Part shown: one piece after another, positions 1 to 5,700 of the stretch
Position numbering within the stretch: the first letter of the stretch is position 1
How the letters are laid out: every line of letters starts with the position of its first letter
NCBI GenBank assembly: GCA_002423075.1
Contig: DIUS01000065.1
Span: forward strand, 1 to 10,949
DNA length: 10,949 bases
Direction: 5' to 3'
Origin: Microbacteriaceae bacterium UBA6152
Lineage (GTDB): Bacteria; Actinomycetota; Actinomycetes; Actinomycetales; Microbacteriaceae
Notes under the pieces: generated by a model
What the model was told of the DNA's origin: nothing
Databases searched by the model: none
What the model saw: the letters and a program-made list of their open reading frames with translations, nothing else
Made by a program: the position numbers and the translations under genes

Positions 1-305
1 AGGTTGGTGTCGATGACACTCGTGAACTCTTCCTCTGTCATCCGCAACAGCAGGGTGTCGCGGGTGATGCCGGCGTTTGCCACGACAACTTCGACCGGCC
101 CAAGTTCGCGCTCAACCTCTGAGAAGGCGGCGTCAATAGAGCCCGAGTCGGTCATCTCGGCTCGCACGGTGAGCGCACCCGCCGGGCCTTCACCCGAGCG
201 CGCGGTGACGGCCACCCGGTGCCCGTCTGCGAGCATCCGTTCTGCGATGGCAAATCCAATGCCGCGATTGCCGCCGGTCACGAGTACGGTGCGAGGTGTG
301 CTCAT
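1..305 (-). CDS. fabG: 3-oxoacyl-ACP reductase, FabG type (5' part, runs off left edge)
   Basis: Short-chain dehydrogenase/reductase that would reduce 3-oxoacyl-ACP with NADPH in each round of cytosolic type II fatty acid elongation. The first 101 codons are visible, starting ATG at 305-303. The Rossmann nucleotide motif TGGNRGIG lies at residues 10-17, NAGIT at 77-81 (the NAG structural motif), and TRDTLLLRMTEEEF at 81-94 is typical of FabG. N101, in DTNL, fits the Asn of the SDR catalytic tetrad. The Ser-Tyr-Lys residues would lie beyond the window. GGAAGGA at 314-320 (read on minus) sits 8 bases before the ATG and supports the start. Divergent from the DUF3099 gene across a 121-base spacer. 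In many actinobacteria fabG is followed by an enoyl-ACP reductase gene, which would be off the left edge. The SDR family is certain; FabG itself is inferred from motif wording and context. Confidence 0.9.
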   Translation of the reverse strand, partial: MSTPRTVLVTGGNRGIGFAIAERMLADGHRVAVTARSGEGPAGALTVRAEMTDSGSIDAAFSEVERELGPVEVVVANAGITRDTLLLRMTEEEFTSVIDTN

Positions 306-426
306 CGGGTGGATCCTTCCGTCGAATGCTCAGATCAGCCTAGGGGAATTCCGCACAGCATGAGGCCTCCTCGCACCAGGCACTCAGTGCGAGGGAGTAC
401 CCTGAAGGTGAACGGAGACGAGACAC
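306..426. promoter_or_regulatory. Divergent intergenic region fabG / DUF3099 gene
   Basis: A 121-base non-coding spacer that must drive fabG leftward and the DUF3099-surf1 genes rightward. On the minus strand TAGGCT (342-337) fits an actinobacterial TANNNT -10 about 25 bases before the likely fabG leader start, but no good -35 is visible. On the plus strand TACCCT at 398-403 is a weak -10 candidate ahead of the 427 start. GGAG at 414-417 is the ribosome binding site for the DUF3099 gene, 9 bases before its ATG. A perfect inverted repeat at 369-394 lies between the two promoter candidates and is listed separately. Promoter calls rest on eye matching only. Confidence 0.4.
369..394. repeat. Inverted repeat CCTCGCAC-N10-GTGCGAGG
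   Basis: Two perfect 8-base arms (369-376 and 387-394) separated by 10 bases. Inside it GCACTCAGTGC (380-390) is a second, overlapping 11-base palindrome. It sits just upstream of the weak plus-strand -10 at 398-403 and about 27 bases from the minus-strand -10 candidate. This position suits an operator for one or both divergent genes. It is not followed by a T-run and no gene ends here, so a terminator is unlikely. Confidence 0.45.
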
Positions 427-789
427 ATGTCTGAGCAGTACAGCGTGACATCGGCAGGGGTAACCCCGGCCGAAGATCGCGCGCACCGCATGCGCATGTA
501 CTTCATCGCGATGAGCCTTCGCGTGGTGTGTATCGCATCGCTCTTCTGGGTGCGTGGGTGGTGGATCTTGGTCGCCGCTCTCGGCTCCATCATTCTCCCC
601 TGGTTCGCCGTTCTCGTGGCCAACGCCGTGAATCACAGTGGAGATGGGGAGCGCCCCGAGGCGCCGTCACCACTAGAACTCTCTGGGAGCGGCCCAATTG
701 AGTCGGGAATAGGATCGTCTTCGGCTCCAGAAACACTCATCGTCATCGACGCGCCAGCTGATCGACGCAAAAGCGGTGATTCTGCGTGA
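427..789 (+). CDS. DUF3099 family small membrane protein
   Basis: A 120-residue protein of unknown function resembling the actinobacterial DUF3099 family. After a short polar N-terminus, the block RMRMYFIAMSLRVVC (21-35) leads into a first hydrophobic segment (about 24-42). A second runs about 45-66 and ends in PWFAVLVANAV, which is characteristic of the family. The C-terminal half (about 70-120) is Ser/Pro/Gly-rich and probably disordered. The expected fold is two membrane helices joined by a tight WVRGWW turn. ATG at 427 follows GGAG at 9 bases spacing. The stop overlaps the next GTG start (GTGA at 786-789), so it is probably co-translated with the 81-aa protein and SURF1. A link to oxidase assembly is conceivable from the neighbours but is only guilt by association. 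Confidence 0.8.
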   Translation: MSEQYSVTSAGVTPAEDRAHRMRMYFIAMSLRVVCIASLFWVRGWWILVAALGSIILPWFAVLVANAVNHSGDGERPEAPSPLELSGSGPIESGIGSSSAPETLIVIDAPADRRKSGDSA

Positions 790-1031
790 GCGGTGTGCTC
801 ACCGTGTCACTCGGCGCGAACACCCCGCATGTTCTCGAGTGCTCGCGCGCTGCATGTCGCGAGCGCGCAAGCACCGCGATCCACTGGCGAAACCCGAAGA
901 TACACGGCGAGGATCGTCGGAAGACATGGTTGGCATGCGACGAGCACGTTGACTTCCTACGCGAATACCTGACGACTCGGTCCTTCCCGGTCGAAGTCGC
1001 GCCTATCAGCGGTGAGGAGACCGTGGAGTGA
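786..1031 (+). CDS. Uncharacterised 81-residue Cys/His-rich protein
   Basis: A small soluble protein with no assigned function. I recall similar short proteins as a conserved hypothetical family in actinobacteria, but cannot search. Visible are C19-X4-C24 (ECSRAAC), the block HWRNPKIH (33-40), then RRKTWLACDEH (44-54) with C51-X2-H54. CX4C plus CX2H could make a four-ligand zinc site; this is inference. The GTG start at 786 overlaps the DUF3099 stop (GTGA). A second in-frame GTG at 795 would drop three residues, and neither has a strong Shine-Dalgarno sequence, which suggests translational coupling. Its own stop overlaps the SURF1 GTG start in the same way (1028-1031). The tight overlaps on both sides and the conserved-looking core argue for a real gene. 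Confidence 0.75.
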   Translation: MSGVLTVSLGANTPHVLECSRAACRERASTAIHWRNPKIHGEDRRKTWLACDEHVDFLREYLTTRSFPVEVAPISGEETVE

Positions 1032-1879
1032 GTGGGACGCAGGCCGTCGGGTGGAGCTTTCTTCGCAGCAGACGGTGGTTTGGTTACCTCGGAATGCTGG
1101 TGCTGTTCTCGCTTGCTTGTGCCTGGTTTGGCAATTGGCAGTTCGATCGCAGAGCGGAAGCGCAAGCCGAGATTGCACGGATTGACGCAAACTACGATGC
1201 GCCGAGTGTGCCTTTAACCGAAGCCGTAGCCGGGCTCACCGGCTACAACAATGACCAACTGAAGTGGCAGACCGTTGAGACGACCGGTACCTACATCGGT
1301 GAGCCGTTCCTCGCTCGCAACCGACCTGGCCCCGAGGGAGTCGGTTCAAATCTCATCATGCCGCTTGAACTTCTTGATGGCACGATCTTCTTCGTGGATC
1401 GCGGCTGGGTTCCGGTGGCAGGAGCTGATGAGATACCGGCTAATCTTCCTGCGGCCCCGTCCGGCTCCGTCATCGTTGAGGCTCGGCTGAGAGCGAGCGA
1501 GCCGGAGATTTTTGGGAGAACCAGTTCAGGGCGTTCGGTCGCGAGTATTAACCTCTCAGAGCTGAGCTCACAACTGAATACCGAACGTGCGTTCACTGGC
1601 GCATATGGTCAGTTGGTGTCAGAAACACCGGCGGGCAAGACCGGCATCCTCCCTGCGAAGCCAGAGCGCGATGAGGGGCCACACCTTTCCTATGCGCTGC
1701 AGTGGTACGTCTTCATTCTCATCGCCGTCATTGGAGTGGCCTACGCAGCTCGTCAGGAATACCGGAATCTCAACGCGGGCGACGCTTCAGTGCTTCGCGA
1801 AGACGCTCGGCGGGCGGACCGACGACGACGGCGCGGACCGACCGATGCCGATGTCGAAGACGCGTTGCTCGATGCCTAG
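1028..1879 (+). CDS. SURF1 family cytochrome oxidase biogenesis protein
   Basis: SURF1 proteins are inner-membrane factors that help place heme A in subunit I of aa3-type cytochrome c oxidase. This 283-residue protein has the family layout: an N-terminal membrane helix (about 17-35) ending in the signature GNWQFDRR (35-42), a central extracytoplasmic domain with LARNRPGPEG (95-104) and DRGWVPV (124-130), and a C-terminal helix (about 224-241) introduced by PHLSYALQW (218-226). The tail after 243 is Arg-rich (RRADRRRRRG) and probably cytoplasmic. GTG at 1028 overlaps the previous stop and has GAGGAG at 1014-1019, 8 bases upstream. The gene is visibly lower in GC than the window (about 53-62% in lines I counted) and uses a TTA leucine codon at 1214-1216. 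ctaA and ctaB, which make heme A, lie at the other end of the window. Confidence 0.92.
   Translation: MSGTQAVGWSFLRSRRWFGYLGMLVLFSLACAWFGNWQFDRRAEAQAEIARIDANYDAPSVPLTEAVAGLTGYNNDQLKWQTVETTGTYIGEPFLARNRPGPEGVGSNLIMPLELLDGTIFFVDRGWVPVAGADEIPANLPAAPSGSVIVEARLRASEPEIFGRTSSGRSVASINLSELSSQLNTERAFTGAYGQLVSETPAGKTGILPAKPERDEGPHLSYALQWYVFILIAVIGVAYAARQEYRNLNAGDASVLREDARRADRRRRRGPTDADVEDALLDA
1876..1879. other. Shared convergent stop codons in one CTAG
   Basis: TAG on plus (1877-1879) ends SURF1 and TAG on minus (1878-1876) ends the ABC-F protein, so the two convergent coding regions overlap by four bases. The CTAG is embedded in the palindrome GCCTAGGC (1874-1881). There is therefore no intergenic space and I see no hairpin terminator nearby, so each mRNA must end inside the other gene's antisense. 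Confidence 0.85.
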
Positions 1880-3474
1880 GCCAGCTCGATGAGATCCAGG
1901 TACTCTTTCGACCAGTGATCTTCAGTGCCTTCCGGCATGATCAGCACGCGCTCTGGGTTGAGGGCCTCAACGGCTCCAGGGTCGTGAGAAACCAGTACCA
2001 CGGCTCCCGAGAAGTTCGCCAGGGCATCGAGGATCTCCTCGCGACTCGCGGGGTCCAGGTTGTTTGTGGGCTCGTCAAGAAGTAGTACGTTGGCGCTCGA
2101 AACCACAAGCATCGCGAGTGCGAGCCTGGTTTTCTCGCCGCCAGAAAGCACGCCCGCCGGCTTGTGCACGTCGTCTCCCGTGAAGAGAAACGAGCCCAGA
2201 ACACGACGGGCCTCGGTTTCCGTGAGGTGACTCGACACCGACACCATGTTGTGAAGCACGCTGGCCTTCACATCGAGCGTCTCGTGTTCCTGTGCGTAGT
2301 AACCGACCTTGAGGCCGTGGCCCGCGATGAGCCTGCCAGCGTCGGGTTCGTCCACCCCAGCCAGGATTCGAAGGAGGGTGGTCTTACCCGCACCGTTGAG
2401 GCCGAGGATGACGACCTTCGACCCCCGATCGATCGCGAGATCCACACCGGCGAAGATCTCGAGCGAGCCGTATGACTTTGAGAGCATCTCGCCCATAAGC
2501 GGCGTCTTGCCACACGGCGCCGGATCGGGAAACCGGAGTTTCGCGACCCGATCCACTTGACGCTCGTCTTCGAGCCCCGAGAGCATCTTTTCGGCTCGCG
2601 CGACCATCTGATGGGCAGACGCAGCCTTCGACGCTTTCGCACCGAAGCGCGCGGCCTGCTGCTGCAGCGCGGAAGCCTTCTTCTCGACGTTGGTGCGCTC
2701 CTTGCGGCGGCGCTCTTCGTCGGCCGCGCGCTGACGGAGGTACAGCTTCCACCCCATGTTGTAGATGTCGATGACCTGGCGGTTGGCGTCAAGGTAGAAG
2801 ACCCGATTGACCGTTTCTTCGACGAGTTGTACATCGTGACTGATGACGATGAAGCCGCCCTGGTACTGCTTCAAGAACTCGCGCAGCCACACCACCGAGT
2901 CGGCGTCGAGGTGGTTGGTCGGCTCGTCGAGAATCATCGTCTCGGCAGCGCTGAACAGGATGCGGGCCAGCTCGATGCGGCGCCGCTGACCGCCCGAGAG
3001 CGTGCTGAGCGGTTGGCTGAGAATGCGGTCGGGCAGCGAGAGGTTGCTCGCGATCGCGGCCGCCTCGGCCTCGGCCGCGTACCCGCCGAGGGCCTGGAAG
3101 CGGTCGGTGAGGCGCCCGTAGCGATCCATCGCCTTCTCGGAGACCGCGGCATCCGTGCTGCCCATGTCGACCGAGGCCTGCTGCAGGTCGATGACAAGCT
3201 GGCCGAGTCCCCGGGCGTCGAGAATGCGCGTGCGCGCCAACTGCTCGGGGTCGCCTGCGCGCGGGTCTTGCGGCAGGTAGCCGATCTCGCCCGTGCGCGT
3301 GATCGTGCCGCCCGTGGGGGCGCCTTCACCAGCGAGGGCGCGCGTCATCGTCGTCTTGCCCGCCCCATTGCGCCCGACGAGCCCGATCTTGTCGCCCTTG
3401 TCGACCCGAAAGCTCACGCCTTCCATGAGCAGGCGCGCTCCGACCCGGATCTCGAGGTCTTGCACAGCGAGCAC
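1876..3474 (-). CDS. ABC-F family ATPase, probable ribosome-associated translation factor
   Basis: A soluble protein with two ABC ATPase domains and no membrane segment, as expected for ABC-F proteins. These bind the ribosomal E site and rescue or protect translation. It has 532 residues. Domain 1: Walker A GRNGAGKTT (34-42), signature LSGGQ (159-163), Walker B with D183/E184 in ILDEPTNHLD, switch H213. Linker (about 240-325): Lys/Arg/Ala-rich and helical, with QRAADEERRRKER, which fits the P-site tRNA interaction motif. Domain 2: Walker A GLNGAGKTT (358-366), signature LSGGE (443-447), Walker B D467/E468, switch H497. Both sites look catalytically intact. The sequence resembles the actinobacterial housekeeping ABC-F related to Rv1473, and I see no sign of a dedicated antibiotic-resistance type. 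The GTG start matches the family N-terminus MLAV-DLEIR but has no Shine-Dalgarno sequence. Convergent with surf1, sharing CTAG for both stops. Confidence 0.92.
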   Translation of the reverse strand: MLAVQDLEIRVGARLLMEGVSFRVDKGDKIGLVGRNGAGKTTMTRALAGEGAPTGGTITRTGEIGYLPQDPRAGDPEQLARTRILDARGLGQLVIDLQQASVDMGSTDAAVSEKAMDRYGRLTDRFQALGGYAAEAEAAAIASNLSLPDRILSQPLSTLSGGQRRRIELARILFSAAETMILDEPTNHLDADSVVWLREFLKQYQGGFIVISHDVQLVEETVNRVFYLDANRQVIDIYNMGWKLYLRQRAADEERRRKERTNVEKKASALQQQAARFGAKASKAASAHQMVARAEKMLSGLEDERQVDRVAKLRFPDPAPCGKTPLMGEMLSKSYGSLEIFAGVDLAIDRGSKVVILGLNGAGKTTLLRILAGVDEPDAGRLIAGHGLKVGYYAQEHETLDVKASVLHNMVSVSSHLTETEARRVLGSFLFTGDDVHKPAGVLSGGEKTRLALAMLVVSSANVLLLDEPTNNLDPASREEILDALANFSGAVVLVSHDPGAVEALNPERVLIMPEGTEDHWSKEYLDLIELA

Positions 3475-3581
3475 AGCGAAAGTCCGTTTCTTTGGTGGGT
3501 TTCGGTCAACCCGGTCACCGGGGGCCAGCCCGATAGTCTATCGCTGTCCCCTGCACCCGACTTCTCGTGAGGAAGCCCGCC
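3475..3581. promoter_or_regulatory. Divergent intergenic region ABC-F gene / bioY
   Basis: A 107-base non-coding spacer. The perfect palindrome CGATAG-T-CTATCG (3531-3543) contains TAGTCT on plus (3534-3539) and TAGACT on minus. Either fits a TANNNT -10. For bioY this gives a leader of roughly 35-40 bases. For the ABC-F gene a separate TTGACC (3509-3504, minus) could be a -35, but the -10 17-18 bases on is poor (CGGACT). If used, that promoter would start transcription very near the GTG, compatible with a leaderless mRNA and with the missing ribosome binding site. GGTCAAC and GGTCACC at 3504-3519 form an imperfect direct repeat. All promoter calls are tentative. Confidence 0.4.
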
Positions 3582-4202
3582 GTGACGACTGCCGCCACTC
3601 CCCTGCTGCGCCCCACCCTCGTCGACCGTGTGGTCACCCGCACCTGGCTGAGCGACATCGCGCTCGTCGTCGCGGGCACCGCCCTGGTCGCCGTGCTCGC
3701 CCAGGTCGCGATTCCGCTGTGGCCGGTGCCGGTCACCGGTCAGACGCTCGCGGTGCTGCTCGTGGGTGCCAGCCTCGGCGCAGCCCGCGGCGCCGCGTCG
3801 CTCTCGCTCTACGCGATTCTGGGCGGCCTCGGACTGCCGATCTACAGCGATGCGTCGGGCGGCTGGAGCGTGCTGCTCGGCCCCACCGGCGGCTACATCA
3901 TCGGGTTCATCGTCTCGGCCGCCATCGTCGGCTGGGCTGCCGAGCGCGCGTGGGACCGCGGCTGGTACAAGCCCATCATCACCTTCATCGGCGGATCGCT
4001 CGTCGTCTTCGCCATCGGCCTGCCGTGGCTTGCCGTGTCGCTCGGCCAGCTCGGTCTGGCGAACGACCTGCAGTCGGTGCTCATCGCGGGCTTCTACCCG
4101 TTCATCATCGGCGGTCTCATCAAGGCCGCTATCGCGGCGGCCCTGCTGCCCGCGCTGTGGGCCGCCGCGGAGAAGTCGCAGGGCGCAGATCGCGCGAAGT
4201 AG
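3582..4202 (+). CDS. bioY: BioY, biotin-binding S component of an ECF transporter
   Basis: An integral membrane protein of 206 residues that binds biotin. With the shared energising module (two ATPases plus EcfT/BioN) it imports biotin. Family motifs: PVPVTGQTLAVLLVGASLG (48-66), GLGLPIY (82-88), GPTGGYIIGF (100-109), and a late segment with K181 in GGLIKAAIAA. About six hydrophobic segments are visible. I chose GTG at 3582 because GAGGAAG (3569-3575) lies 6 bases before it. An upstream in-frame GTG at 3567 would overlap that ribosome binding site. No bioM or bioN is adjacent, so the energising ATPases must be encoded elsewhere, or the protein acts alone as proposed for some solitary BioY proteins. 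It is among the most GC-rich parts of the window (75% in the line from 3781). Convergent with the suf operon. Confidence 0.93.
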   Translation: MTTAATPLLRPTLVDRVVTRTWLSDIALVVAGTALVAVLAQVAIPLWPVPVTGQTLAVLLVGASLGAARGAASLSLYAILGGLGLPIYSDASGGWSVLLGPTGGYIIGFIVSAAIVGWAAERAWDRGWYKPIITFIGGSLVVFAIGLPWLAVSLGQLGLANDLQSVLIAGFYPFIIGGLIKAAIAAALLPALWAAAEKSQGADRAK

Positions 4203-4264
4203 CCCGGAGGTTCCTAGCCGCCTTCGGCGGAGCGCTCGGCACTGACAGCCCACTGGGCTGTCAG
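4203..4264. terminator. Bidirectional hairpin terminator between bioY and the suf operon
   Basis: A perfect 10-base-pair inverted repeat, CTGACAGCCC-ACT-GGGCTGTCAG (4242-4264), lies between two convergent transcription units. It includes the sufT stop codon (TGA at 4263-4261). No T-run follows on either side, as is common for actinobacterial terminators. Upstream CCGCC-TTC-GGCGG (4218-4230) forms a second short 5-base-pair stem. Position and symmetry support termination of both bioY and suf transcripts. Confidence 0.65.
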
Positions 4265-4590
4265 ATGCTGAAGCCGAGCGCTCTCATCATGTCGCGGCCG
4301 TCGTCGGTGATGCGCTCGGGGCCCCACGGGGGCATCCAGACCCAGTTGATGCGGAACTGCTCGACGATGCCGTCGAGCGAGTTCGCGATCGACTCCTCAA
4401 GGACATCAGTGAGCGGGCAACCGGCCGAGGTGAGCGTCATCGAGATGATGAGCGCGTTGCTCTCCTCATCCCAGGCGAGGTCGTAGACGAGGCCGAGATC
4501 GACGATGTTGACGCCCAGCTCGGGGTCAACGACGTCTTTCAACCCTTCTTCGACCTGATCGAAGAGTTGCGGTGCGAGTGCGGTGGGCAT
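4261..4590 (-). CDS. sufT: SufT-like metal-sulfur cluster assembly factor (MIP18/DUF59 family)
   Basis: A 109-residue single-domain protein of the DUF59/MIP18 family, which acts in Fe-S cluster maturation or transfer to target proteins. Hallmarks: DPELGVNIVDLGLVYD (22-37), the TSAGCP loop with the conserved cysteine C58 (54-59), and the C-terminal block WMPPWGPERITDDGRDMMRALGF (84-107, with gaps in conservation). PaaD of phenylacetate degradation shares the fold, but the suf context favours SufT. The ATG lies 4 bases after the sufC stop and has only a weak ribosome binding site, so coupling to sufC translation is likely. It is the last gene of the five-gene suf operon. In M. tuberculosis sufS and sufU lie between sufC and sufT (Rv1464, Rv1465); here they are absent. 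Confidence 0.92.
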   Translation of the reverse strand: MPTALAPQLFDQVEEGLKDVVDPELGVNIVDLGLVYDLAWDEESNALIISMTLTSAGCPLTDVLEESIANSLDGIVEQFRINWVWMPPWGPERITDDGRDMMRALGFSI

Positions 4591-4594
4591 GCGC

Positions 4595-5359
4595 CTAGCC
4601 TACGGAAGACCCGGTCAGGTAGCGATCGTAACCTTCGTTCTCCAAGCGCTCTGCCAGTTCAGGGCCTCCTTCTTCAGCGACGGCGCCATCGACGAACACG
4701 TGCACGAAGTCGGGCGTGATGTACCGCAGAATGCGCGTGTAGTGCGTGATGAGCAGCACACCGAGCCCGGTGTTCTCCTTGACGCGGTTGACGCCCTCAG
4801 ACACGACCTTGAGCGCGTCGACGTCGAGGCCCGAGTCAGTCTCGTCGAGCACGGCGATCTTGGGCTTGAGCAGCTCGAGCTGCACGATCTCGTGACGCTT
4901 CTTCTCGCCGCCCGAGAAGCCCTCGTTCACGTTGCGCTCGGCGAACGAGGAGTCCATGCGCATGGCCTCCATCGAGCCGCGCAGTTCTTTGATCCACGAC
5001 CGCAGTGCCGGAGCCTCGCCGTCGAGCGACGTCTTCGCCGTGCGGAGGAAGTTCGAGACCGTCACGCCGGGAATCTCGACCGGGTACTGCATGGCCAAGA
5101 AGAGCCCTGCGCGGGCGCGCCCGTCGATGCTCATTGCGAGCACATCCTCACCGTCGAGCGTGATCGAGCCGCTGACGACGGTGTAGCGCGGGTGGCCGGC
5201 GATCGTGTACGCGAGAGTCGACTTGCCCGAACCGTTCGGGCCCATGATCGCGTGCGTCTCGCCCGAGTTGATGGTGAGGTTGACGCCGCGCAAGATCTCT
5301 TTCGAGCCCTGGTCGGTCTCGATGCTGACGTGCAGATCGCGAATCTCAAGAGTTGACAT
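4595..5359 (-). CDS. sufC: SufC, Fe-S cluster assembly ATPase
   Basis: The ABC-type ATPase of the SufBCD scaffold. ATP binding drives SufC dimerisation, which opens the SufB-SufD interface for cluster assembly. The 254-residue protein starts at ATG 5359-5357, with AAGGAAG about 8 bases upstream (MSTLEIRDLHV). The same frame stays open upstream to 5596, but that part overlaps the Rieske gene and is not SufC-like. Motifs: Walker A GPNGSGKST (40-48), Q-loop Q91 in MQYPVEIPGV, the SufC-type signature FSGGEKKRHEI (148-158), Walker B IAVLDETDSGLD (168-179, with D172 and catalytic E173), and switch H206 in ITHYTRIL. All catalytic residues are present. There is a 13-base gap after the Rieske gene and a 4-base gap before sufT. 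Confidence 0.96.
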   Translation of the reverse strand: MSTLEIRDLHVSIETDQGSKEILRGVNLTINSGETHAIMGPNGSGKSTLAYTIAGHPRYTVVSGSITLDGEDVLAMSIDGRARAGLFLAMQYPVEIPGVTVSNFLRTAKTSLDGEAPALRSWIKELRGSMEAMRMDSSFAERNVNEGFSGGEKKRHEIVQLELLKPKIAVLDETDSGLDVDALKVVSEGVNRVKENTGLGVLLITHYTRILRYITPDFVHVFVDGAVAEEGGPELAERLENEGYDRYLTGSSVG

Positions 5360-5372
5360 GTTTGAAACTTCC

Positions 5373-5699
5373 TTACGGGGTGATCGTGGTCTCGACGTCG
5401 ACGAGCACGTCGCCGTTCTCAACCGAGACGGTGTAGACGGGTACCGGCTCGTACGCCGGAAAATTGCGGGGCTTGCCCGTGGCCAGTTCGAACTTCGAGC
5501 CGTGTGCCCAGCACTCGATCGCGTCGTCTTCAACGAAACCCTCGCTGAGGGAAATCTCGCCGTGGGTGCAGGTGTCGCCGAGGGCGTGCACCGCACCGGC
5601 AGAGTCCATGACGACGGCGACCAGGCGGCCGTCGACGACGACCTTCTTCGCGGTGGCGGGGCTCAACTCATCGAGCCCGCAGACGCGGGTAGCCGTCAT
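5373..5699 (-). CDS. Rieske [2Fe-2S] ferredoxin embedded in the suf operon
   Basis: A 108-residue soluble Rieske protein similar to ferredoxin subunits of non-heme iron oxygenases. The cluster ligands are all visible: C44-X-H46 in CTHG and C63-X2-H66 in CWAHG, with 16 residues between the pairs. The paired prolines of PAYEPVPVY (81-89) are typical of the family C-terminus. No oxygenase or reductase gene is near. The gene lies one base after the sufD stop and 13 bases before sufC, so it is clearly part of the suf operon. I recall the same insertion in Streptomyces and other actinobacterial suf clusters. A role as electron donor during cluster assembly, or as a client or sensor, is possible but unproven. 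Confidence 0.93.
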   Translation of the reverse strand: MTATRVCGLDELSPATAKKVVVDGRLVAVVMDSAGAVHALGDTCTHGEISLSEGFVEDDAIECWAHGSKFELATGKPRNFPAYEPVPVYTVSVENGDVLVDVETTITP

Positions 5700-5700
5700 C

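Noticed and set aside
1868..1891. Direct repeat GCTCGATG (1868-1875 and 1884-1891) around the CTAG stop overlap
   Set aside because: Both copies fall in coding codons (Leu-Asp in SURF1, Ile-Glu in ABC-F), so a chance match is sufficient; no sign of an attachment site or transposon.
2557..3570. A 337-codon open frame on plus opposite the ABC-F gene
   Set aside because: It mirrors the codons of a gene with all ABC-F motifs intact, and the product has no family features.
3567..3581. Earlier bioY start at GTG 3567
   Set aside because: It overlaps the ribosome binding site GAGGAAG that serves GTG 3582 and has no site of its own.
3293..4486. A 397-codon open frame on plus across the ABC-F 5' end, bioY and sufT
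   Set aside because: It overlaps three recognised genes in other frames and gives an Arg/Ala-rich product typical of frame-shifted GC-rich sequence.
5360..5596. N-terminal extension of SufC to 5596
   Set aside because: The extension overlaps the Rieske gene in another frame, while MSTLEIRDL at 5359 has a good ribosome binding site and is the normal family start.
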